Notes under the pieces: model-generated
The model's database searches: none
What the model saw: the letters and a program-made list of their open reading frames with translations, nothing else
What the model was told of the DNA's origin: nothing
Source of the DNA: an uncultured Collinsella sp.
Lineage (GTDB): Bacteria; Actinomycetota; Coriobacteriia; Coriobacteriales; Coriobacteriaceae
Length of the DNA stretch: 10,429 bases
Direction of reading: 5' to 3'
Assembly: GCA_902495545.1 (NCBI GenBank)
Contig: CABUXM010000072.1
Location: 1 to 10,429 of the forward strand
Translations under genes and position numbers: made by a program
In this document: positions 1-6,153 of the stretch, one piece after another
Position numbering within the stretch: the first letter of the stretch is position 1
Layout: each line of letters begins with the position of its first letter

Positions 1-13
1 ATCACGCCTCGTG

Positions 14-42
14 TTGACAAGACCATCATTCACCCGTATGCA
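14..42 (+). promoter_or_regulatory. Putative promoter of the first luxR gene
   Basis: A perfect -35 hexamer TTGACA lies at 14-19. After a 17-base spacer a weak -10 (TATGCA, 37-42) follows. Transcription from here would start near 49 and give the luxR gene at 279 a leader of about 230 bases. The -10 is poor, so this is an inference from the -35 and the spacing; no other better pair was seen before 279. Confidence 0.4.
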
Positions 43-71
43 ATTTTTACCTAGTTTATTCGGGATTAAAG

Positions 72-161
72 ACCGTTCACGGAGTTACACCCCCTCTAAA
101 CCAATATAAACCCGCAGGTAGCTGGCTTGCAGGGGGTTTACTATCTAGAACCGTGAACGGT
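72..161 (+). promoter_or_regulatory. Large stem-loop in the luxR leader
   Basis: ACCGTTCACGG (72-82) and CCGTGAACGGT (151-161) are a perfect 11-bp inverted repeat. Nested inside is a second one, TAAACCC (107-113) with GGGTTTA (134-140). Together they can fold into a long hairpin of about 90 bases lying between the putative promoter and the start of the regulator gene. It does not resemble a riboswitch class that I know. It could be a regulatory leader RNA, a repeat element, or a segment that inverts between its arms. The base pairing is seen directly; the role is not known. Confidence 0.5.
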
Positions 162-168
162 ATGCGGC

Positions 169-241
169 TATCCTGTATCTCGGCGCCTAATCCGCAATGG
201 AACGAAGGGTCGAGACGTCTATACCCCACAGGATATACAGG
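169..241 (+). promoter_or_regulatory. Mutually exclusive pairings near the luxR start
   Basis: TATCCTGT (169-176) is perfectly complementary to ACAGGATA (228-235). The overlapping CCTGTAT (172-178) is perfectly complementary to ATACAGG (235-241). Both pairings use the same left arm, so only one can form at a time. This ends about 38 bases before the ATG at 279. Arms of 7-8 bp can arise by chance, so a switching role is only a possibility. Confidence 0.25.
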
Positions 242-278
242 GTTCGGCCATAGATTAAATGAGATGGGACGGTGACAG

Positions 279-1244
279 ATGAACACTCTGATGTTCTTCT
301 ATACCCTAGCAATACTCGTAATCTGTATTGTGACGGCAGTGCTTTCGCTTGCCGCCTATGCCTCGTCTCGTCGACGCTTCTTTATCTATGGCAGCGGCGT
401 ATTTATCTGCTATGCCATCGAGATGACCGAGATCTTCTTTTTTGAATACACGCTGCAAAACCAGAGTTTTCCGGCCAGCGACTATTACACAATTACCATG
501 CCTGTATTGCGGACCCTTGTGGCGACCGCTTCGCAGGCTTTTATTTGGCTCATTGCCATGGACCTGCTCGACAAACATTCTAAAAAGCAGTTCGCTATCC
601 CCGTCTTAACGTTTTTGCTGTGCGAGTCGCTGATTATCGTCGCTGTCCCCTCCGGCCCCATGCATCAGTGGCTCTACTACACGATGCGTCAGGTATTCCT
701 TGTCTTTGTGGGACTGTATATCTTTTGGACGGCGCATAAAAGCACGAAAGTTGAGTTGAAGGCACGCGTTAACAACCAACGAAAGCACCTGATTATCGGC
801 GCTATTCTGGTCGGTTGCATCGTTGCCGAGGATTTCTACAACATCCTTGTTGTCCCCATGAGTCTGGCGCCCTCTTGGCTGAAGCTGTACCTATCCGAGC
901 GCAACTTTAGCGAAAACGTCTTTGCGTGCTACTTTGCGATTCTGCTGATCATCTACGCCTATCACGTGCTCTCGATTCGCATGCAGGAGGCGCCCGAGGA
1001 AAAGAACGTCAGCGATCTTGACCGGCATATCGAAGAGCAGATGCCCTTCTATCGCAACGCCTACAAGCTCTCCAACCGCGAGACCGAAGTCATGCGCTTG
1101 GTTGTGCTGGGCAAGTCGAACCAAGAGATCGCTGACGAGCTATTCCTTGCCGTGGGCACCGTCAAGACCCACATCCACAACATCCTGGTCAAAACCGAGC
1201 AGCAAAACCGCACGACGTTGATCCTCCACTTTTGGAAGCGATAA
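279..1244 (+). CDS. 7-TM membrane-anchored LuxR-family transcriptional regulator
   Basis: This 321-aa protein combines an N-terminal membrane part with a C-terminal DNA-binding domain. About seven hydrophobic segments can be seen, roughly at residues 6-26, 37-55, 75-95, 105-125, 133-150, 172-190 and 213-233. A short charged linker follows, then a LuxR/GerE helix-turn-helix at 264-321: LSNRETEV, then GKSNQEIADEL, then the recognition stretch GTVKTHIHNIL. There is no receiver or autoinducer domain, so the membrane part presumably senses the signal directly. The ATG at 279 is preceded by a GGGACGGTG-like weak ribosome site. The gene stands alone on the + strand, with a structured leader in front and two stem-loops at its end. 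Targets are unknown; it may control itself or the opposite-strand cassette next door. Membrane LuxR proteins of this general build are common in Coriobacteriia (family knowledge). The HTH call is secure; the signal is unknown. Confidence 0.88.
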   Translation: MNTLMFFYTLAILVICIVTAVLSLAAYASSRRRFFIYGSGVFICYAIEMTEIFFFEYTLQNQSFPASDYYTITMPVLRTLVATASQAFIWLIAMDLLDKHSKKQFAIPVLTFLLCESLIIVAVPSGPMHQWLYYTMRQVFLVFVGLYIFWTAHKSTKVELKARVNNQRKHLIIGAILVGCIVAEDFYNILVVPMSLAPSWLKLYLSERNFSENVFACYFAILLIIYAYHVLSIRMQEAPEEKNVSDLDRHIEEQMPFYRNAYKLSNRETEVMRLVVLGKSNQEIADELFLAVGTVKTHIHNILVKTEQQNRTTLILHFWKR

Positions 1245-1281
1245 CCTGCCAAAAAGGGACAGGTTTATTTTGGCAGGTTTT
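1243..1281 (+). terminator. First stem-loop after luxR, overlapping its stop codon
   Basis: AACCTGCCAAAA (1243-1254) pairs perfectly with TTTTGGCAGGTT (1268-1279), 12 bp with a 13-base loop, followed by TTAT. The left arm begins inside the TAA stop. The AACCTG of the left arm could instead pair with CAGGTT at 1260-1265, so two structures compete. It may act as a weak terminator or 3'-end protector in front of the stronger hairpin at 1297. It could equally be part of a dispersed repeat, because the same sequence recurs at 5824-5862. Confidence 0.5.
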
Positions 1282-1296
1282 ATCTGGGCAAACGCC

Positions 1297-1335
1297 AACC
1301 GCCGCGAGGGAGCTGCTTTCCCTCGCGGCGGTTTT
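1297..1335 (+). terminator. Rho-independent terminator of the first luxR gene
   Basis: A perfect 15-bp stem, AACCGCCGCGAGGGA (1297-1311) with TCCCTCGCGGCGGTT (1319-1333), encloses a 7-base loop and runs into TTTT (1332-1335). A GC-rich stem followed by a T run is the standard intrinsic terminator form. With A residues on the other side (1297-1298 only) it is unlikely to serve the - strand well. Confidence 0.85.
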
Positions 1336-1353
1336 CTAGCTCACGCTTTCTTT

Positions 1354-1492
1354 CGTCTCAATCTGTAACATATGGAGACCAAATCGCCGTCTTACTGTTA
1401 CAGATCGAGACGAGTTACAGAACGCGCGTCGAATAATCTCAATCTGTAACAGGTAGAAGCGTTTTTGCCAGTCAGATGTTACAGATTGAGAT
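1354..1492. repeat. Four-copy alternating inverted-repeat array
   Basis: A motif TCTCAATCTGTAACA occurs four times in alternating orientation: + at 1356-1370, - at 1396-1410 (one mismatch), + at 1437-1451, - at 1477-1491. The gaps between copies are 25, 26 and 25 bases, and copies of like orientation are exactly 81 bp apart. Copies 1 and 2 extend to a 17-bp pairing with one mismatch (1354-1370/1396-1412), and copies 3 and 4 to a perfect 16 bp (1436-1451/1477-1492). The intervening sequences are not alike. It resembles a BIME/REP-type array, or a set of operator sites about four helical turns apart. It sits between two convergent transcription units. Confidence 0.85.
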
Positions 1493-1562
1493 AAACGAAG
1501 GACCGGTAGCGTTAAACAAGTCCGCCACAAAGGTATTCGGAGAGATCCGATCCTAGAGTTGT

Positions 1563-1916
1563 CTACCAGGTACGATATGTGCACTGATATCTTGTCTCAA
1601 ACCCGGGCATCCCGTTGCCGCGTGGGCTTAACGCTGCACCCGTATAGAGAATCGTTTGCCCCGTACGAGAATACGAAGTTTTGAAAGACAGCCTCTTGTA
1701 TGTCTGGTCGAAACAATCAACATTCTCGCTCGGGTGGTTCGCAGTGGAGAACGACTTGTAAGTGTCCAAGACGTCCGCTGTCACAAGACGACAAGGCGCG
1801 ACAGAACCTGCATCTGGTTTCGCCGTCGCACAAACGGGAATTGTGACCATCGACAGGGTAAGCATAAAACATGCGAACATTGCCTTCACAAAGTTCTTCG
1901 TTACATGGCGTTTCAT
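1563..1916 (-). CDS. Small secreted protein with three cysteines, unknown function
   Basis: I do not recognise the family of this 117-aa protein. It starts with a clear Sec signal peptide: basic MKRHVTKNFVK, a hydrophobic core at about residues 12-28, and a signal peptidase I site after A32 (ATA then KP). The mature part is about 85 aa, with Cys at 42, 68 and 112, a Ser/Thr/Tyr-rich middle and an aromatic end (QCTYRTW). There is no lipobox or sortase motif. Its ATG lies two bases after the stop of the upstream ABC transporter gene. An AAAGGAAG ribosome site sits across that gene's last codons, so the two are cotranscribed and probably translationally coupled. The position suggests an exported effector such as a bacteriocin-like protein, or an extracellular partner of the transporter. 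Both are inferences. No clear intrinsic terminator follows; only a short TCGGA/TCCGA hairpin (1537-1550) and the repeat array are seen. Confidence 0.75.
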   Translation of the reverse strand: MKRHVTKNFVKAMFACFMLTLSMVTIPVCATAKPDAGSVAPCRLVTADVLDTYKSFSTANHPSENVDCFDQTYKRLSFKTSYSRTGQTILYTGAALSPRGNGMPGFETRYQCTYRTW

Positions 1917-1918
1917 GG

Positions 1919-3832
1919 TTATCTTCCTTTCCTAGTTTTACTGTCGTTCGTCTTGAAAAGCTGCGCGTATACATTACCGATCCACTTCGAATCACCTCCC
2001 ATTTCTCTGGTAACGACACGCGAGTCATCCCCTGTGAGCAATACGGAGGCATCGCAGAGCGATTCGAGGTTTCCGATAAGATGAGAAGAGATAATGACAT
2101 GTGCTCCTCTACCCGCTTCATCTCTAAGAGCATTCGAAACAATCGCAACGTGTCTCACATCAAGTGCATTCATGGGCTCATCCAAAAGGACGACTTCGCA
2201 ATAGGACATATACGCCATCGCGACATTAAGTAATTGTCTATTTCCATCAGACAGCCTAGATACGGGCGTATTCTTCAACCCAGTCAAGTCAAAGCGATCA
2301 AGCACTTGGTCCAAAGTGCGAGGTGAATGCCAAATTCTCCTGCATCGGTCGAGATGAAAAGCGACGGTCATGTATGGAATCAATAGCGACGGCCTATTCG
2401 GAACCAAAAAGAATACCTTTCTCATTTCCTCACGGTCGACGCATACTTTTGCATGAAAACAGAGAGAACCTGACACGCGCACTGATGGCCCAGCATCTCC
2501 CCAAAGAGTATTCAGTAGCGTAGTCTTGCCATGTCCATTTGGCGCGACAAGACCCCATATCTGGCCAGCGGGCATATCAAACTGCAATCCCTTTACCAGC
2601 TGGTTTTTTCCAACCGTCAACGCATCCAGCGACAGAGAGAGCAAGCTTTTCTCGCCCAAACTATCCGGGCGAATATGGTTCCAGGCCCAGCGATTCTTGC
2701 TTTTTAGACACGAAAACGAAATGACCCCCAACGCGCAAACAGCAAACGCGCCCATCACGGCAAAGAGGCAGTGCGATGCACTGGCTTCAGGAACGAGAGA
2801 TACCTCCGCTCCATTGGCGTAAGATGCGCCGCCGAGCGCAAACGAAGAGGCAGAATAGCTCGACACCATATACGGCAGCAACGCATGCCATGGAGCATCT
2901 TTGCTCGCATAAAACGGAAGCTGGCTTATGCCCCCCACAAGAGCGATCACCATGGACGAAATGGCCCTGTTTCTGCTTCCGGCGTACACGCACACGCCCA
3001 AGCAAGCAAACATCATCGACAGCACAGCTTCAAAGACGGCAAATAGCCCTAGCTGAACTAACACAGTTCTTTCGACTACGTCACCATACTGAATGAATAC
3101 GACTGGGTACTCTGTCTGACCTACACCGTTAAACACCGTTGCCAATACAAAACAGGGAGCCAACGCCAGAACCAAAACCAGCATCGATGCAATACCAGAG
3201 ACGAGAACGCGGCATGCATTCATCTCTAACTTCGACAACAACGCTCGATCGTAGAACCGCTTTCCGTCCCCCTCAAGCGACATATAGAGGACGAGGACCG
3301 GGACCAAAAGCCACGCTATTGCAGGAACAGCGCCGCAATAATATGCGAGAAGAATCATCCCGGGCATTTTTGTTGTTGAGTCGTACGATTCCGGATGAGC
3401 CAGCATCGATATGGCTCGGGGAAGACGTTCTTGGGCTTCAAGCGATAACTCCGAATCAACACCATTCAAATAACCGAGTCGGTATTCCTTGAGCAATAGA
3501 TTGTCGTAATCGGCAATCGCATCGTAATACTCTCTGGAGTCCGCCTTGCTTTCAAGCGCCCGATCAAGGCATGCCCTTTCGTCGGCAATGATGCTGTTGA
3601 GCTCCTGTGGGGCAGTGTCATAAACGCCGTCAGAGACTTGAGAGACCAAAAGGGCTCTCTGGTCTTCGATGGAAGCTCTACCATATAGATAATCTGCTCC
3701 CGTTGGAACGGATAGAAATACCGGGATGCAGAATACGAGCGCGAGCAGCGCCGTCAGCAACATAATTCCCCGGTTGCGCGCAAGAACTTCTAAATTAAGC
3801 CGTACATATGTGAGGCAATCACAGGTCTTCAC
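1919..3832 (-). CDS. ABC-2-like permease fused to a C-terminal ABC ATPase
   Basis: A 637-aa polypeptide carries both halves of an ABC transporter. The membrane part comes first: TM1 at about residues 22-42, an outside loop of about 110 aa, then about five more segments (around 159-183, 208-234, 257-284, 290-307, 354-375). The ATPase follows from about 396: Walker A PNGHGKTT (first Gly replaced by Ala at 430), signature LSDGNRQ (527-533), Walker B VVLLDEP with Glu at about 552, D-loop NALD, and switch His at about 584. The usual Q-loop Gln appears as Asn (LVPNRPS). The protein may work as a homodimer, exporting a peptide or protecting against one. I chose the GTG at 3832 because GGAGG (3841-3845) lies 8 bases before it; an upstream in-frame GTG at 3859 lacks this. 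It lies between the double-HTH regulator (stop at 3957) and the secreted-protein gene. The ABC assignment is secure; the substrate is unknown. Confidence 0.88.
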   Translation of the reverse strand: MKTCDCLTYVRLNLEVLARNRGIMLLTALLALVFCIPVFLSVPTGADYLYGRASIEDQRALLVSQVSDGVYDTAPQELNSIIADERACLDRALESKADSREYYDAIADYDNLLLKEYRLGYLNGVDSELSLEAQERLPRAISMLAHPESYDSTTKMPGMILLAYYCGAVPAIAWLLVPVLVLYMSLEGDGKRFYDRALLSKLEMNACRVLVSGIASMLVLVLALAPCFVLATVFNGVGQTEYPVVFIQYGDVVERTVLVQLGLFAVFEAVLSMMFACLGVCVYAGSRNRAISSMVIALVGGISQLPFYASKDAPWHALLPYMVSSYSASSFALGGASYANGAEVSLVPEASASHCLFAVMGAFAVCALGVISFSCLKSKNRWAWNHIRPDSLGEKSLLSLSLDALTVGKNQLVKGLQFDMPAGQIWGLVAPNGHGKTTLLNTLWGDAGPSVRVSGSLCFHAKVCVDREEMRKVFFLVPNRPSLLIPYMTVAFHLDRCRRIWHSPRTLDQVLDRFDLTGLKNTPVSRLSDGNRQLLNVAMAYMSYCEVVLLDEPMNALDVRHVAIVSNALRDEAGRGAHVIISSHLIGNLESLCDASVLLTGDDSRVVTREMGGDSKWIGNVYAQLFKTNDSKTRKGR

Positions 3833-3883
3833 GGCAAGCACCTCCGGTTCGCAACACACGAGTCGTCAGACCCGTTGTCCGGA

Positions 3884-3952
3884 AGTATCGCCTTCATCGT
3901 CAGAACTGTCTGTAGACGTGTAGGATGGATTTACAATCTTATTTGTCTACAG
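3884..3952 (-). promoter_or_regulatory. Putative operator and promoter of the ABC and secreted-protein genes
   Basis: In the gap between the regulator and ABC genes, CTGTAGAC (3910-3917) and GTCTACAG (3945-3952) form a perfect 8-bp inverted repeat with 27 bases between arms. Read on the - strand, a possible promoter overlaps the inner arm: CAGACA as -35 (3907-3912), a 17-base spacer, then GATACT as -10 (3884-3889), each 4 of 6 to consensus. A palindromic site touching a weak -35 suits an activator, and the adjacent LuxR protein is the obvious candidate. The repeat is seen; the binding and promoter are inferred. Confidence 0.35.
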
Positions 3953-3956
3953 GCTT

Positions 3957-5690
3957 CTACCTGCTATTTTCTATAACATCTGCCATAAGACTAAAAACCC
4001 TATCTCTAAGTTCACGCTCCGAGTGAACTCCAAGCAAGGCATAGCTCTTGCTCTTGGCCTCTTTGACGGTTCCCCGAGCAACGTTAAGATGCGCGCAAAT
4101 CTCGGTGGTTCTATTGCCATCAAAAACGCATGTCATGATATCGGCATAAAGCGGCGTGAAACCAAGCCTCAAGAAGGCCTCACGCACGGTATCGCGTCGA
4201 TCACCCACCCGAACCGTATCTTTCGAACGCAAGAATAGCAGCGAATTAGCCATAAGGATAAGTACGACAAGGAACGCAGTCACGCGTAAGGCAGGCATAA
4301 GGCCGCCAACGGCCTCACCGCTCCCAACGGACTCAAAGAAAATGTACAGTCGACTTACCACATCGTGAACCCAGAACGCTGCTCCAGCACCCACAGACAC
4401 CGAAGAAAGGATGAGTTCAGGCGAAAGGCACAAGTGCATTTCAGACATCCACCGTATAGCCGCACGGCAACACAGGGCCACAAGCACTATAGCTATCGAT
4501 AGGATTATCGCATCATGCTCAAAGCCGAAGCATACGAGGATTTCCTCGATGCCCATTCCAGACGCATACATAAACAGGAAGCAGACGAAGACTATCCTGC
4601 AGTTCTGATTGAACGATGAGGACCCCAGCGATTCTGAACGGTGATCATGGCCTTTTGTTGCGTCAAGATGCCACGCATCCTTTGACAAGAGAAGTCCAGC
4701 CGTCGCCTCTGAAATGCTTTTATATCCGGTTTTAGTCAAGGCCCGCGACAAATAGGTACGGGCAGTAGACGGGGAAATGTCCAAGGCAGAAGCAATCTCC
4801 TCGTACGTTTTTCCCTCTATCCTCATAGAGAAAACCGCGGACTCCCTTTGAGAAAAACCCGAAGCCGTAGGGATATCGGCAACTGCAGAGTGTTTTCCTC
4901 CTAATTTGGCGGCCGCAGAAAAAGCGCTCGTTAAGTCGGGGAAAAATCGCGTTATGGCCCTGGCAAGGATACTGCCCAAAACGGTAACCAGAAGCAATAC
5001 GATCTCTTGATGCCCACCAAAGCTCAGGAGCACGGCTCCGATGTTTATATTGCGCGAAAACAAACAATCCGTATCGAGAATAACGGCGGCATTACCAAAC
5101 GCAAGAGGTTCGACGAGCAAGGCAGCAACCCCCATCTCGGCGTTAACGGAAAGGAAAGAACCGATGGAGTCCATCAACGGGACGAGAAGAAACTGAAGGC
5201 CAACAAGCAAAGCAATCAAGAGCACAACGGGGCTGTAAAGTGCGAGCTCAGGATACCCGTGGAGAGCAGAGCCATCGGCCACATGTTTCCCCTTTAATCC
5301 CGCACGTATGTTTGCGAATTCACCGCCAAGCGCCCAAGAACAGCAAGCGACAAGCAAGGGGGCTAGTAACAACAAAATGAACGCGAGCGCCGAAACCACA
5401 ACATGAAATTGATGAAAGACATTAAGAGATATCGTGTACATCACAAGAAGTGCAATGTCTACGAGCATAAGTCCAAAAAGCCTTTTGGAAATACCCTGTC
5501 TCACAGGGCGAGAGATGAGGCCCACACAGAAGCCCGAAAGCAGATGCAGACCGATAAGAACGGTGCCAGAAAGGCCCGCATAAATACTTGGCGCCACACA
5601 ATACAGACCAGCCGCCCCTACAAACAACATAATTGAATGCCAGAGGAACGAGCGCGTCACGTTTTGTAGAGTAGCCGCCTCGGTTGCCAT
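3957..5690 (-). CDS. Membrane LuxR-type regulator with two HTH domains
   Basis: A 577-aa protein with two membrane-plus-HTH modules in a row. The first has about six to seven hydrophobic segments (residues about 17-245), then a LuxR-type HTH at about 279-332: FSQRESAVFSM, GKTYEEIASALDIS, STARTYLSRALTKTGYKS. The second has about four segments (364-487) and a more diverged HTH at 511-567: FTPLYADIM, GNRTTEICAHLNVARGTVKE, LLGVHSERELR. In the second the usual RE after the first Pro is missing, but the TVK and LGV landmarks remain. Membrane LuxR proteins normally have one C-terminal HTH, so this looks like a duplication or fusion. I chose ATG 5690, since AGGAG (about 10 bases upstream) precedes it; an ATG at 5714 adds 8 residues but lacks a ribosome site. 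The downstream neighbour, 125 bases on, is the ABC fusion gene, its likely target. The signal is unknown. Confidence 0.85.
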   Translation of the reverse strand: MATEAATLQNVTRSFLWHSIMLFVGAAGLYCVAPSIYAGLSGTVLIGLHLLSGFCVGLISRPVRQGISKRLFGLMLVDIALLVMYTISLNVFHQFHVVVSALAFILLLLAPLLVACCSWALGGEFANIRAGLKGKHVADGSALHGYPELALYSPVVLLIALLVGLQFLLVPLMDSIGSFLSVNAEMGVAALLVEPLAFGNAAVILDTDCLFSRNINIGAVLLSFGGHQEIVLLLVTVLGSILARAITRFFPDLTSAFSAAAKLGGKHSAVADIPTASGFSQRESAVFSMRIEGKTYEEIASALDISPSTARTYLSRALTKTGYKSISEATAGLLLSKDAWHLDATKGHDHRSESLGSSSFNQNCRIVFVCFLFMYASGMGIEEILVCFGFEHDAIILSIAIVLVALCCRAAIRWMSEMHLCLSPELILSSVSVGAGAAFWVHDVVSRLYIFFESVGSGEAVGGLMPALRVTAFLVVLILMANSLLFLRSKDTVRVGDRRDTVREAFLRLGFTPLYADIMTCVFDGNRTTEICAHLNVARGTVKEAKSKSYALLGVHSERELRDRVFSLMADVIENSR

Positions 5691-5721
5691 AAAATCAAAG
5701 CTCCTAGATAGCATTTTGGCT

Positions 5722-5727
5722 ATTTTA
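5722..5727 (-). promoter_or_regulatory. Possible -10 box of the double-HTH regulator gene
   Basis: TAAAAT is read on the - strand, preceded by T-rich sequence but with no good -35 at 16-18 bases. It would start transcription near 5715, leaving a leader of about 24 bases before ATG 5690 and placing the alternative ATG 5714 at the very RNA end. This weakly supports the shorter start. Confidence 0.25.
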
Positions 5728-5789
5728 GCATCGTCCCCGGCGTTAAAAAACTGTTACCCGAATTAATCAATATGCCCCTTCCGCTAAAA

Positions 5790-5822
5790 GGCACCACGCT
5801 CATCCTCCACTTTTGGAAGCGC
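5790..5822 (+). pseudogene. Stump of a second luxR gene (3' end only)
   Basis: Eleven codons read GTTLILHFWKR, matching the end of the 279-1244 gene (RTTLILHFWKR) in the same frame. Differences in the first codons are mostly third-base changes (ACG/ACC, TTG/CTC), which suggests a diverged paralogue rather than a fresh copy. The stop is mutated from TAA to CAA at 5823-5825. No homology continues upstream of about 5790; instead the start region of the opposite-strand regulator begins. It is the remains of a lost + strand luxR gene, or the homology arm left by insertion of the cassette. Confidence 0.7.
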
Positions 5823-5921
5823 CAACCTACCAAAAAGGGACAGGTTTATTTTGGCAGGTTTTATCTGGGCAAACGTCAACAGCCGCAGGAGAGCTGCTTT
5901 CCCTCGCGGCGATCTTCTAAC
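5792..5921 (+). repeat. Direct repeat, right copy (decayed)
   Basis: This is the partner of 1211-1340 at a fixed offset of 4581 bases, with about 14 mismatches and no gaps. In this copy the first hairpin has one broken pair (A5829) and the second has two mismatches, a G-T wobble and no T run, so it probably no longer terminates. The strongest conservation is in the block matching 1251-1294. It closes the bracket around the 1341-5791 segment. Confidence 0.85.
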
Positions 5922-5931
5922 AGAAAAAACT

Positions 5932-6050
5932 AAGTGAGTAGGCTTTTTGCAGGAGGCCAAGCACGCCCCAAAACGCCACAGCCCTGACCTGCGGTTTTAT
6001 TGGGCGCCACCCGCGATGTGCTCGACAGATCCAAAAAAGTCTACTCACTT
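5932..6050. repeat. 119-bp palindromic intergenic element
   Basis: The ends 5932-5948 and 6034-6050 are inverted repeats of 17 bp with a single difference, which is a G-U wobble in RNA (AAGTGAGTAG then CTTTTT, against its complement). Inside, CGCCCCAAAACG (from 5964) is roughly complementary to GGTTTTATTGGGCG (from 5993), so the whole element can fold as one long arm. It holds no convincing gene and shows no obvious target-site duplication. It looks like a MITE or REP-like dispersed element. A 16-base stretch inside it (5985-6000) recurs at 10371-10386 with one change. Confidence 0.65.
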
Positions 6051-6073
6051 GGCCTTAAGACTCATCAGTCAGA

Positions 6074-6115
6074 CAAAAAAAACGCCGCGAAGGGGGCTGG
6101 ACTCCCTTCGCGGCG
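6074..6115 (-). terminator. Rho-independent terminator of the BceAB-type operon
   Basis: CGCCGCGAAGGG (6083-6094) pairs perfectly with CCCTTCGCGGCG (6104-6115), a 12-bp GC-rich stem with a 9-base loop. On the - strand it is followed by a run of eight T (6075-6082 as A). It lies about 40 bases after the permease stop codon. Confidence 0.88.
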
Positions 6116-6153
6116 GTTGTTCGCACTGGTTTTGCGACGGTTTTGCCCGCTTG

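Larger units (their letters stand above)
1211..1340 (+). repeat. Direct repeat, left copy (luxR 3' end plus terminators)
   Basis: This stretch covers the last codons of the luxR gene (TTLILHFWKR), its stop and both downstream stem-loops. It matches 5792-5921 without gaps at about 116 of 130 positions by hand count. Two blocks are unbroken: 1221-1240 and 1251-1294. In this copy the gene end and the hairpins are intact. Confidence 0.85.

Noticed and set aside
77..286. 69-aa - strand reading frame before luxR
   Set aside because: It sits on the inverted repeats of the leader, overlaps the luxR start and has no ribosome site or protein-like features.
1354..1492. CRISPR array
   Set aside because: Spacing is regular, but the repeats alternate in orientation, are only 15-17 bp and number four. 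No cas gene is present.
1563..1916. Lactococcin 972 family bacteriocin
   Set aside because: Size, signal peptide and ABC neighbour fit loosely. However, I could not see the family's characteristic sequence, and three cysteines are atypical.
1211..5921. Integrated mobile element with att sites
   Set aside because: The direct repeats fit, but no integrase, transposase or excision gene lies between them. It is kept as a finding about recombination, not called as a mobile element.
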